Source: Deltaproteobacteria bacterium (GTDB lineage Bacteria > Myxococcota_A > Polyangia > Polyangiales > Ga0077539). Taken from it: a stretch of DNA of 64,000 nt. The DNA lies in assembly GCA_016704445.1 (NCBI GenBank), contig JADJAE010000007.1, positions 62,001 to 126,000 on the forward strand, read 5' to 3'. Of this stretch, positions 52,118-60,233 are shown in pieces (position 1 is the first letter of the stretch; each line of letters starts with the position of its first letter). The translations under genes and the position numbers were made by a program. The notes under the pieces are model-generated. The model was not told the DNA's origin and ran no database searches. It was given only the letters and a program-made list of their open reading frames with translations.

Positions 52118-53518
52118 ATGTCCAACCAGAACGGCTGGCCTCCCGGTAACGGCTGGCCCCCTGCTCCCGGAGCGCCACCACCCCCCTCGCAGCCGCAGTC
52201 CACCCCCGGTGGCTTCGGCCAGGCCCCTCCGACCCCTGGAGGCTTCGCGCCGCCTCCTCAGCCGGGCTACGGCCAGGGCTTTCCGCCCCCGCAGCCGGGC
52301 TACGGCCAGGCCCCTCCTCAGCCGGGCTACGGCCAGGGCTATCCGCCTCCTCAGCCGGGCTATGGCCAGGGCTTTCCGCCTCCTCAGCCGGGCTATGGAC
52401 AGGCCCCGGGCTATGGACACCCGATGCCGCCTGGTCCTCCTGCCCATGGCGGGAGCAGCGGGATGTCGCGCGTCGCCGGATGGGGCGGCGTGGTGCTCAC
52501 CATCGTCGTCGTGCTCGCCTTGAAGCTCGTCGCGCGAGGCGCGGTGCGGGGCATCTTCGACCGCTCCAGCGACCGGCCCGTGCTCTCCGGCGTCACCGCG
52601 CCGCTCGGCGTCGTCACGCAGCGCACGCTCCCGCCCGACGAGCAGGTGAGCGCCAAGCTCGACCCGTACATCACCCAGTGCCTCAACCGGTTCTCGTCGT
52701 CGGTGCTCCGCTCGAGGCGTCGCTACCTGAGCTGGACCACCGCGGTCGACGGCCCGACCGGCCGTGAGCGCAACGTCTTCGGCCTCTTCCAGGTGTCGGG
52801 CAACCCGGCGGACTGCGCGACAGCGGCGCAGCGCTCGGCCCAGATGCAGCCCTCGCTGCCGGACGTCGAGGCGGCGGCGCAGCGCTACATCGCAGCCCTC
52901 CAGACCGTGCAGCCCGTGATCGAGCAGGCCCACGCGTACTACTCCCGCAACAACTACCGCGACGACCAGATGGCGCAGGGCCGGGCCATGCACGCGCCGC
53001 TGATGCAGGCGTTCAGCTCCTTCGATGAGGCCAACCGGCAGCTCTCGTCGGCCGTCGAGCACCACCAGGACCTGGCCACCACGCAGCTCCTCGCGCGGCT
53101 GCAGAGCGACCCGTCGAGGCAGTTCGAGTGCCGCCTCCGCAGCAACCAGCGCCTCGCCCGGCAGATCGTCAACCTCGTCGACAAGGCGCAGGTCTCCAAC
53201 GAAGGCTTCATCGAGGGCATCGACCCCGCGGCGCTCCTCGCCCTCACCGGCGCCTACGAGGCAGGCATCGACGCCATGGCCCGGGACGCCGCGGCGCGCC
53301 CCTCGGAGGCCGCGGCGGTGCGGATGTACTCCAGCTACGCGAGGGCGTCGGACGAGTACCTCACGGCCGCGAAGTCCTTCGCCCGCCGCCTGCGGGACCA
53401 CGTTGCGTACAACCCGCGCGACCTCGAAGGCCCCTTCGCCGACAGCCGTGACGGCACTCCCCAGAAGGTCGTCCGCGAGTTCAACGACCTCGTCCGCGCG
53501 TACAACTTCCTCTTCTGA
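52118..53518 (+). CDS. DUF3829-like protein with PQPGYGQ repeats
   Basis: 466 residues, ATG 52118. Residues 1-110 are a Pro/Gly/Tyr/Gln-rich low-complexity region with at least five units of the type PPPQPGYGQGF (DNA repeats of about 33 bp). A single membrane segment follows (VAGWGGVVLTIVVVLALKLV at about 120-140). The C-terminal 320 residues are helical and resemble DUF3829 proteins (YITQCLNRFSSS, RYIAALQTVQPVIEQAHAYY). So the N-terminal tail is on one side of the inner membrane and a helical domain on the other. Function not known; the tail resembles prion-like interaction segments. Confidence 0.8.
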   Translation: MSNQNGWPPGNGWPPAPGAPPPPSQPQSTPGGFGQAPPTPGGFAPPPQPGYGQGFPPPQPGYGQAPPQPGYGQGYPPPQPGYGQGFPPPQPGYGQAPGYGHPMPPGPPAHGGSSGMSRVAGWGGVVLTIVVVLALKLVARGAVRGIFDRSSDRPVLSGVTAPLGVVTQRTLPPDEQVSAKLDPYITQCLNRFSSSVLRSRRRYLSWTTAVDGPTGRERNVFGLFQVSGNPADCATAAQRSAQMQPSLPDVEAAAQRYIAALQTVQPVIEQAHAYYSRNNYRDDQMAQGRAMHAPLMQAFSSFDEANRQLSSAVEHHQDLATTQLLARLQSDPSRQFECRLRSNQRLARQIVNLVDKAQVSNEGFIEGIDPAALLALTGAYEAGIDAMARDAAARPSEAAAVRMYSSYARASDEYLTAAKSFARRLRDHVAYNPRDLEGPFADSRDGTPQKVVREFNDLVRAYNFLF

Positions 53519-53637
53519 ACTCCGTTCCCTCCCGTCGCGCCCGCGCTGCCGCTGCGCTCCCCGATGACGTGGAGGGCGCGCGTAGGTAGTTGGCTTCGCT
53601 GGGCCTGCGGTACGAGCGCGACATCGCCGCCGTCGCC

Positions 53638-54235
53638 TCAGTAGCGCGGCACGGCCGGATCCATCGTCGCCCACCCGTCGATGCCGCCGACCACGTACCA
53701 GACGTTGCGGAATCCCCGGTCGTAGTACGACCGCGCCGCTGCCTGTGCGCCGCTGCTGTGGTGAGCCAGAAAGACAAGCTTCGCGTCCTTCGCGAGCGCG
53801 TCGAGCTCCGATCGATACGCGGGATCGATCCGACGAGCGACCCCGACCCTGGCCCTGGCCAGCTCTGCCTCGGGCCGCACGTCGATGAGCTGGAGCCTCT
53901 CGCCCTTCTCGAACCAGCGCACCAGGTCGGCCGGGTGCACGCCCCTGATCAGGCTCCTCTTGGGGGTTCTCGATCTTGAACCCCACGCCATGGGCGCCTT
54001 CGACGAAGTCGATCTTCACCCCGTTCGCCCGCCGCGCCGTGCGCGGGTCCATCGCAAGCTCGAGCCCGCTCGTGGCGACGACGACGTCGTCCGGCTCGAC
54101 GCCGCCGAAGCACAGGTCGTACTGAAAGCTCGCGTCGATCGCCAGCCGCAGCACCTCCCCCTTCTGAGCCTCGCGCGCGGCGTCGCGAAACGCACCCAGC
54201 GCGGCCTCCGTGATGGTCACCTCCGGCGGGGTCAT
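53638..54235 (-). CDS. HesB-like/rhodanese fusion, catalytic Cys replaced (frameshifted)
   Basis: ATG at 54235: MTPPEVTITEAALGAFRDAA, ANGVKIDFVEGAHGVGFKIE, a HesB/IscA-like fold without the three Fe-S cysteines. After NPQE an indel near 53960 switches frame to a rhodanese domain: KRSLIRGVHPADLVRWFEKG, LQLIDVRPEAELARARV, and LVFLAHHSSGAQAAARSYYD, ending GFRNVWYVVGGIDGWATMDP. In active rhodaneses a Cys sits at the start of that loop; here Ala is found (FLAHHSSGAQ), so sulfur transfer is unlikely. The combined protein is about 200 residues. It is divergent from the sigma-54 activator gene. Confidence 0.75.
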
Positions 54236-54314
54236 CGAGCTCGCTCCTCCGCACCCGCAGACCCGGGGGCGAGCGACGCACACAATCTCTCATTGGCCAT
54301 ACGCAGGGGCTTCA

Positions 54315-54329
54315 GCCAGGGTCATGCCA
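54315..54329 (-). promoter_or_regulatory. Candidate sigma-54 promoter for HesB-rhodanese gene
   Basis: On the minus strand TGGCATGACCCTGGC has GG and GC with the invariant 10-bp spacing of -24/-12 promoters (consensus TGGCAC-N5-TTGC). A transcript would begin about 68 nt before the ATG at 54235. Confidence 0.4.
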
Positions 54330-54382
54330 GCTCAGGGGCCGGATCTGCGCGATGGGCTCCGGAACTCCGATGTGCCATATCT

Positions 54383-54399
54383 GTCACTGTCAGGGTGAC
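54383..54399. promoter_or_regulatory. Candidate activator-binding inverted repeat
   Basis: GTCAC-TGTCAGG-GTGAC lies between the divergent HesB-rhodanese and sigma-54 activator genes and could be an enhancer site for the activator. Only one copy is found, so this is tentative. Confidence 0.35.
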
Positions 54400-54434
54400 G
54401 CAGTTGGCACCCGTGGCAGTGAAGGCCCCACACG

Positions 54435-55762
54435 ATGCTCCTCCAGATCCGGAAGCAGGCCCCCGCCATCGGCGCCGGGCTGCGCGCGATGCTCGACGAG
54501 GTCCCCGAGCCCGCGATCCTCATCGCGATGGATCACCAGATTCTCGCGGCGAACCCGGCCTATCGGGCGAGATACGGCGAGGTCGGCCGGACCTGCTACG
54601 CGGCCTCGCGGGAGTTCGACTCGCCCTGCGACCAGAACGGCGATCCCTGCCCGCTGCGCGCGACGGTGGAGACCGGCCGGCGGCAGCGCGTCTTCCACAT
54701 CCAGCACGGCGCGAGCGGCCCCCGGTACGTCGACGTCGAGGTCGAGCCCATCCTCGATGACCGCGGCCGGATCACCTGCTTTCTGGAGCGGATCCACGAG
54801 ATCCGCGAGGCGCGGGCCGAGGAGGGGCAGTTCGTCGGGCGCTCCCCGACCTTTCTCCGGGCGCTCGGTCTGCTTCAGCGGGCCGCCCCGAGCGAGGTGC
54901 CGGTGCTGCTCCTCGGCGAGTCCGGAACCGGGAAGGAACTCGCCGCCCATGCGCTCCACCAGATGAGCGGGCGAAGGCAGCGCCCGTTCATGCCCGTGGA
55001 GTGCAGCGGCCTGCCCGAGACGCTCTTCGAGTCCGAGCTCTTCGGCTACGAGCAGGGCGCCTTCACGGGCGCGAACAAGGCGAAGCGAGGCCTCGTGGAC
55101 GCGGCCGCGGGCGGCACGCTCTTCCTCGACGAGATCGGCGACGTCCCGCTCGCGGTACAGGTGAAGCTGCTGCGGCTGCTCGAGTCCGGAACCTTCCGCA
55201 AGGTCGGCGGAACGGAACCCCATCGGGCGGATTTTCGCCTCGTCTGCGCGACCCACCGCGACCTCACCGCGATGGTCCGCGAGGGCACCTTCCGCCAGGA
55301 TCTCTACTACCGGATCAACGCCTTCCCCGTGGTGCTCCCGCCGCTTCGCGAGAGGACGGGCGACGTCGCGGTGCTCTGCGGAGCGCTCCTGGCGAAGAAG
55401 CAGCCCCCGAAGCGGCTCGACCCCGAGGCGCTGGCGCAGCTCGTACGGCACGACTGGCCGGGAAACGTGCGAGAGCTCAGGAACGTCCTCGAGCGCATGG
55501 CGCTGCTCGCGGACGGCGAGGAGCTGCGCATCGAGCACCTGCCGCCCGGCCTCGCGGGGGGCGGGTCGCCGGTCCCTCAGGCGAGCCCTCCACCGAGGGC
55601 TCCTTCGCGGTCTCCGAAGTGCGGCCGCTTCGACCAGATCGAGGCCGATTACCTGCGGTGGGCCGAGACTCGCGTGGGCGACCGCGCGAGCCTGGCGCGG
55701 GCGCTGGGGTCTCCGCGCGCACGCTCTACCGCAAGCTCGATAGCACCCGCCGAAGAGGCTGA
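54435..55762 (+). CDS. Sigma-54 activator with Cys-rich PAS domain (3' frameshift)
   Basis: ATG 54435. Residues about 20-125 are PAS-like with a Cys cluster, GRTCYAASREFDSPCDQNGDPCPL (four cysteines), as in redox- or NO-sensing activators. Then AAA+: GESGTGKELAAHAL near 160, GAFTGANKAKRG near 208, GGTLFLDEIGDVPL, and DWPGNVRELRNVLERM near 340. The Fis-type helix-turn-helix starts GRFDQIEADYLRWAETRVGD, but an indel at about 55710 moves its last helix (VSARTLYRKLDSTRRRG) to another frame with a stop at 55760. About 440 residues. A -24/-12 promoter for the next gene lies just downstream. Confidence 0.88.
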
Positions 55763-55771
55763 CCCCCGGAC

Positions 55772-55787
55772 TGGCACCCCCCGTGCA
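55772..55787 (+). promoter_or_regulatory. Candidate sigma-54 (-24/-12) promoter
   Basis: TGGCAC-CCCCC-GTGCA at 55772-55787 agrees with TGGCAC-N5-TTGCA at all but one position and has correct GG/GC spacing. It lies between the sigma-54 activator gene and the NnrS-like gene, giving a start at about 55799. The activator is the obvious regulator. Confidence 0.6.
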
Positions 55788-55803
55788 GTCGGGGTGGGCA
55801 GCC

Positions 55804-57110
55804 ATGCTCCCGACCACCGCCGGCCTGTTGACGATGAGAGCCTCGCGCGCAGCGGCCCCCGTGGCCGGCTTCGCGCCCTCGAAGCTCGTCCCCCCGTGGC
55901 TCCCGGGTCAGCACTTCGTCGCCGCGCTCGTCTTCTACGCGCCCGGGGCCATCGGGCTCGTCGTCGCGGCGCCCGACCTCTCGCACGGGTACTTCTTCCT
56001 GCCGCGCGTCATCGCGCTGGTGCACCTCTTCACCCTCGGCTGGATCGTCACTTCCATCTTCGGCGCGCTCTGCCAGTTCCTGCCGGTCGCCGTCGGCAGC
56101 TCGATCCGATTTCCCCGGCTCGTCCACCTGTCGTTCGCGTCGCTGACGCTCGGGGTCGCGACCTTCGTCGTCGCGCTGCTCGCCTCGAACCGCTCGCTCC
56201 TGCTCTTCGGCGCGTTCAGCCTCTCGCTCTCGTTCACGGTCTTCGCGGTGAACCTGGCCGCCACGCTCATCCCAGTCCGTGAGCGGAGCCTCACCTGGTG
56301 GGCGCTGGTAGTCATGCGGCGGTCTTCCTGCTCGCGACGCCCGCCTACGGCGTCGTGCTCGCGTTCGACCTGCATGACGGCGGGCTCGCCGACCGCTTCG
56401 GCACCATCGGCCAGCACGCCCACATCGCGCTCATCGGCTTCGTGCTCATGGTCGTCGTCGGGGTCGCCCACCGGCTGCTGCCGATGTTCCTGCTCAGCCA
56501 CGGAGCCAGCGAGCGCGCGGCGTGGGCCGCCCTCGCCCTCTTGTTCGGCAGCGCGGCGCTGCTCACCGTGCCCTGGGGCGGCGGGTCTCGCATCGCCGCC
56601 GCGGGAGCGCTCGGCTCCGCGGGCGTCGTCGCGCTCCTCGTGCAGGTCGCGACGTTCTTCAAGCACAGGCAGCGCAAGGCGATCGACCCGGGGATGAGCC
56701 TCGCCGCGTCTGGCGTCCTCGGCTCAGCTCGCGGTCGTGATCGCTCCCTTCGCGCTCTCCCGCGGGGTGGCCGACCTCCGCCTGCTCACGACGTACTTCG
56801 TCGTGGTGCTCGGGGCCCTCACGCTCTTCGTCGCCGGCCACTACTACAAGATCATCCCGTTCCTGGTCTGGAACCATCGCTACGGGCCGCTGCTCGGCAA
56901 GCGCAAGGTGCCGAAGGTCTCGGAGCTGTTCTCCGAGCGGGTGGCCTTCGTCGACGCCGCGCTCCTGGCGTCCGGCCTCGCGGGCCTGAGCCTGGGCATC
57001 TCTTCCTCGGATCGGAGGTGCTCGCGCGGGTCGCTGCGATCGTGTTCGCGGCGGGGGCGTGGCTGCAGGTCATCGTCATTGCGCGCGTCGCGCTGAGGAA
57101 GGTTGCATGA
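55804..57110 (+). pseudogene. NnrS/haem-copper-oxidase-I-like membrane protein (three frameshifts)
   Basis: ATG 55804 (or 55834). Reading through frames: LPGQHFVAALVFYAPGAIGL, HLFTLGWIVTSIFGALCQFL; after about 56310 SHAAVFLLATPAYGVVLAFD, IGQHAHIALIGFVLMVVVGV; after about 56725 SAQLAVVIAPFALSRGVADL, GHYYKIIPFLVWNHRYG; and after about 57020 FLGSEVLARVAAIVFAAGAW. A multi-pass membrane protein with histidines in membrane helices (HLFTLGW, QHAHIAL, GHYYK), resembling NnrS and haem-copper-oxidase-I-like proteins found with NO-related genes. Each piece is conserved but three indels break it, so decay cannot be excluded. Ends at TGA 57108, overlapping the next start. Confidence 0.6.
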
Positions 57111-57404
57111 ACGACATCGCACTCTCTACGACCGAGCCCATCTACTCCGCGCTGCGTGAGGTCATCGACCCGGAGATCGGCCTCGACATCGTGACCCTGG
57201 GGCTCGTCTACGACGTCGAGATCCACGGCGACTCGGTCGACGTGACCTTCTCGCTCACGACGCGCGGGTGCTTCATGGAGCGGGTCATCACCGACGGCAT
57301 CGTGAGCGCCGTGGGCGCGAGAGCCAGGCGTCCGGGAGGTGGTGCCGAACCTGGTCTGGGACCCGCCCTGGCACCCCGGCCTCGCGAAGCGGGGGTCGCT
57401 GTGA
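57107..57404 (+). CDS. DUF59 (MIP18-like) Fe-S assembly protein, frameshifted
   Basis: ATG 57107 overlaps the preceding stop. IYSALREVIDPEIGLDIVTL and SVDVTFSLTTRGCFMERVIT (the conserved TxxxC position) are DUF59/PaaD-like marks. At about 57330 the frame moves to VREVVPNLVWDPPWHPGLAK, giving the conserved WDPPW, and the stop is TGA 57402. About 99 residues. DUF59 proteins help insert Fe-S clusters or mature oxygenase/NO-related enzymes. Confidence 0.8.
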
Positions 57405-58188
57405 TCCGCGCCACCGACAGGCTGTCGACCGTGCTCGCGCACGACGAGCGGCTCATCGAGGTGCTCGCGGCCGCCGCGCCGCCGCTCGAGGGCCTGCGAA
57501 GCCCTTCGCTGCGCAAGAACATGGCGCCGTGGGTCACCGTCGCGCAGGCGGCGCAGATCGCGGGGCTCGACGCGACGGTGCTGGTCGAGCGACTCAACCG
57601 CGCGCTCGGCGAGCAGCCCCCGGCGCCGACGGCGCGGACGCAGCCGGCGTTCACGCCGACGCCGGTTCCGGCTGAGCTCCTCGCCGTGCCGCCTGCGCGC
57701 CTGGTCGACCTCGACGTGCGCGACGATCTCCGGTCCGGCGTCGAGCCGTTGGCGCGGATCATGAGCGCCTCCCGGACGTTGCCCCCGGAGTCGATCCTGC
57801 GCATCCGCGCCATTCGAGCTACCCGCTCTACGGGGTGTTCGCCAAGAAGGGCCTCGCGCACTTCACCGAGCAGCTCGCGGTCGACGACTGGCGGGTGTGG
57901 TTCTTCCGCGCGGAGGGCGAGCGCGGGCCCGAGCGGGTGAGCGCCCCGAGCGAGCACTCGGACGATGAAGTGATCGTGCTCGATGTGCGCGGCCTCGAGC
58001 CCCCCGAGCCGATGATCCGCACCTTCGAGGTGCTCGCGACGATGCCGCGCGGCAAGACCCTCGTGCAGCTCAACGTCCGCGTGCCCCGGTTCCTGCTGCC
58101 CAAGCTGGACGAGCAGGGCTTCGTCTACGAAATCCGCGAGCAGTCGGCCGACCTCGTACGGCTGTTCATCCACCACAAGCCCGATTGA
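57401..58188 (+). CDS. DUF1858/DUF2249 protein (frameshifted)
   Basis: GTG 57401 overlaps the DUF59 stop (GTGA). N-terminus DUF1858: IRATDRLSTVLAHDERLIEV, LRKNMAPWVTVAQAAQIAGL. A first DUF2249 segment ARLVDLDVRDDLRSGVEPLA, then an indel near 57815 shifts the frame to YPLYGVFAKKGLAHFTEQLA, and a second DUF2249 segment VIVLDVRGLEPPEPMIRTFE ends at 58188. These small domains are found next to hcp/NO-related genes and are thought to bind metal or redox partners. About 260 residues in total. Confidence 0.75.
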
Positions 58189-58207
58189 GAAGACAGAGAG
58201 AGACCAC

Positions 58208-58447
58208 ATGACCACGTCCACCATCGAACTCGACATCCGCATCGTTCCCCCGCGCGAGAAGCACCCCGCGATCTTCCGCACCTTCGACGCGCTCGGCGCG
58301 GGCGAGGCCTTCACGCTGATCAACGACCACGACCCCTTCCCGCTGCGTCGGCAGTTCGAGGCGACGCGCCCCGGGCAGTTCCAGTGGACGTACGTCGAAG
58401 TGGGCCCCGTGGTCTGGCGCGTGCTCATCGCGAAGAGCGCGGCATGA
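58208..58447 (+). CDS. DUF2249 protein
   Basis: 79 residues, ATG 58208. IELDIRIVPPREKHPAIFRT, FTLINDHDPFPLRRQFEATR and FQWTYVEVGPVVWRVLI: the complete DUF2249 domain. In TusA-like folds of this kind the function is unclear; it is often next to DUF1858 and hcp genes. Its stop overlaps the next start by 4 bp. Confidence 0.9.
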   Translation: MTTSTIELDIRIVPPREKHPAIFRTFDALGAGEAFTLINDHDPFPLRRQFEATRPGQFQWTYVEVGPVVWRVLIAKSAA

Positions 58448-59301
58448 AGCTGTCCTTGAGCGCGGCGGCGGCGCCCGGCATCGAGCTCGACGCGCTCGAC
58501 GCTGCGTGCCGGGCGAGGGGGCTCGACGGAATCGAGCTCGTCATCGCATCCGCAGGGGACGCCCGCACCCTGGCTGCGCGAGTCCGTGCGGCGAGGGTAC
58601 GGGTCGTCGCGCTCCGCGCCGAGCGCCTCGACGACGCCGCGGCGGGGTCGCTCGCCCACCTGTCCGGCGAGCTCGGGGTGCCCGCATCCGCCCCGCTCGA
58701 CGAGGTGACCAGGGGCTCTCTGCCGAAGCTCGCGCGGGTGTTCGCGGACGCCGGGGGCACGCTCCTCGCCGCCTTCGGCACCGACCTCGAGCGGGTCATC
58801 GCGGCGACGGCGGCGCTGGAGCGCGCCGACGATCCTCCCTCCGTCGGGCTCGCGTGGGACCTGCGCCCGGGCTCGGAGGATCTCTCCTCGTCCGGCGCGG
58901 TGCTCCTCGCCGCACGCAGGCACCTGCGCCTGGTGCGTCTCTACGGCGGCGGCCCGGAGCAGCACCAGCAGGATGGGCGCGGCATCGGTCCGTTGCTGGT
59001 CGACCTCGCGATCTCCGGATACGGCGGTCCGATCGTCCTGACGCCGAGCGCGCCCGCGGAGCTGCCGCGCTGGCGCGACTGGCTCGCCTCGCGAAGGAGC
59101 ACCGGCTGCGGCTCGGCGCATCCCTCGGGCGAGCTCGAGGCCGACGTGCGCGACGTCGAGGGGGGCCCATCTCGGCGCGCGGCCATTCGTGGCGGCGCGT
59201 TTCGAGCGGCCCGCCGGCGCGCGCCAAAAAAAAACGGACCACGATCCGAGATGAGATGCGCGCCCCCGCCGGGTCCCCGCGCGTATCACCCGGCGCCATG
59301 A
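58444..59301 (+). CDS. Sugar-phosphate isomerase-like TIM-barrel protein
   Basis: ATG 58444. Residues to about 200 look like a xylose-isomerase-like TIM barrel: LDALDAACRARGLDGIELVI, RAARVRVVALRAERLDDA, LPKLARVFADAGGTLLAAFG, VGLAWDLRPGSEDLSSSGAV, HLRLVRLYGGGPEQHQQDGR and YGGPIVLTPSAPAELPRWRD. After that the protein becomes Arg/Pro-rich and non-convincing, and the stop coincides with the next ATG, so an indel near 59095 probably hides the true C-terminus (alternative frame LAKEHRLRLGASLGRARG). The role in the cluster is unknown. Confidence 0.6.
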   Translation: MKLSLSAAAAPGIELDALDAACRARGLDGIELVIASAGDARTLAARVRAARVRVVALRAERLDDAAAGSLAHLSGELGVPASAPLDEVTRGSLPKLARVFADAGGTLLAAFGTDLERVIAATAALERADDPPSVGLAWDLRPGSEDLSSSGAVLLAARRHLRLVRLYGGGPEQHQQDGRGIGPLLVDLAISGYGGPIVLTPSAPAELPRWRDWLASRRSTGCGSAHPSGELEADVRDVEGGPSRRAAIRGGAFRAARRRAPKKNGPRSEMRCAPPPGPRAYHPAP

Positions 59302-60233
59302 CCTCCCCGTGGACCACCGCGCAGATCCCTGACCAGACCGGTCGTGTCATCGTCATCACCGGCGCCAACTCGGGCATCGGCTTCGAGGCCGCGCGGGTGC
59401 TCGTCGCAAAGGGGGCCCACGTCGTCCTCGCGTGCCGCAACCCCGCCAAGGCCGCCGAGGCCGAAGCCCTCCTGCGCGCCGAGACCCCGAAGGCCTCCGT
59501 CGAGTCGATGACCCTCGACACCTCCCGCCTCGCCAGCGTGCGCGCCTTCGCGGAGAGCTTTCGCGCCACGCACCCGAAGCTCGACGTGCTCTGCAACAAC
59601 GCCGGCGTCATGGCCCTGCCGCCCTCGCTCACCGAGGACGGCTTCGACATCCAGATGGCCACCAACCACTTCGGCCACTTCGCGCTCACCGGGCTGCTCA
59701 TCGACCTGCTGAAGTCGAGCGCGCCCTCGCGGGTCGTCAACGTCAGCAGCGCCGCCCATCGCCTGGGCGGAGACCGCTACGACGCCATGATGGCCGGCAA
59801 GAAGTTCAACCCCTGGACCGTCTACGGCCAGAGCAAGCTGGCCAACATCCTCTTCACCATGGAGCTCAACCGCCGGGTGCAGTCGAGGAACATCGACCTC
59901 CGCGCCGTCGCCTGCCACCCGGGCTACGCCGCCACCAACCTCCAGGCCACCAGCGCCAGCTCCGGGGCGACCGCCGGGTACAGCGAGGCCGTCGCCCGCC
60001 TCGGCAACCGCCTCCTGGCGCAGCCCGCCGCCGCGGGCGCCTGGCCGACGCTCTACGCCATCGCCGAGCCCGACGCGCAGGGCGGCGACTTCATCGGCCC
60101 CGGCGGCCTCACCGAGTCCTCCGGTCCCCCGGTGAAGGCCACCCCCTCCCGCGCCGCACGCGACCCCGACCTCGCCCGCCGCCTCTGGGCCCTCTCGGTG
60201 AAGGCCACGGGCGTCGATTACTCCTCCCTGTAA
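59298..60233 (+). CDS. Short-chain dehydrogenase/reductase
   Basis: 311 residues, ATG 59298. Rossmann motif VIVITGANSGIGFEAARVLV, CNNAGVMALPPSLTEDG, VNVSSAAHRLGG, and catalytic YGQSK (Tyr, Lys), then HPGYAATNLQ. It resembles the retinol-dehydrogenase/protochlorophyllide-reductase-like SDR branch, using NADP. Its 3' end overlaps the convergent BNR gene by 16 bp. Confidence 0.93.
   Translation: MTSPWTTAQIPDQTGRVIVITGANSGIGFEAARVLVAKGAHVVLACRNPAKAAEAEALLRAETPKASVESMTLDTSRLASVRAFAESFRATHPKLDVLCNNAGVMALPPSLTEDGFDIQMATNHFGHFALTGLLIDLLKSSAPSRVVNVSSAAHRLGGDRYDAMMAGKKFNPWTVYGQSKLANILFTMELNRRVQSRNIDLRAVACHPGYAATNLQATSASSGATAGYSEAVARLGNRLLAQPAAAGAWPTLYAIAEPDAQGGDFIGPGGLTESSGPPVKATPSRAARDPDLARRLWALSVKATGVDYSSL

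Noticed and set aside
54405..54419. TGGCAC...GGCAG as sigma-54 promoter of the activator gene
   Set aside because: The GC element is two bases too close to the GG element for a -24/-12 promoter.
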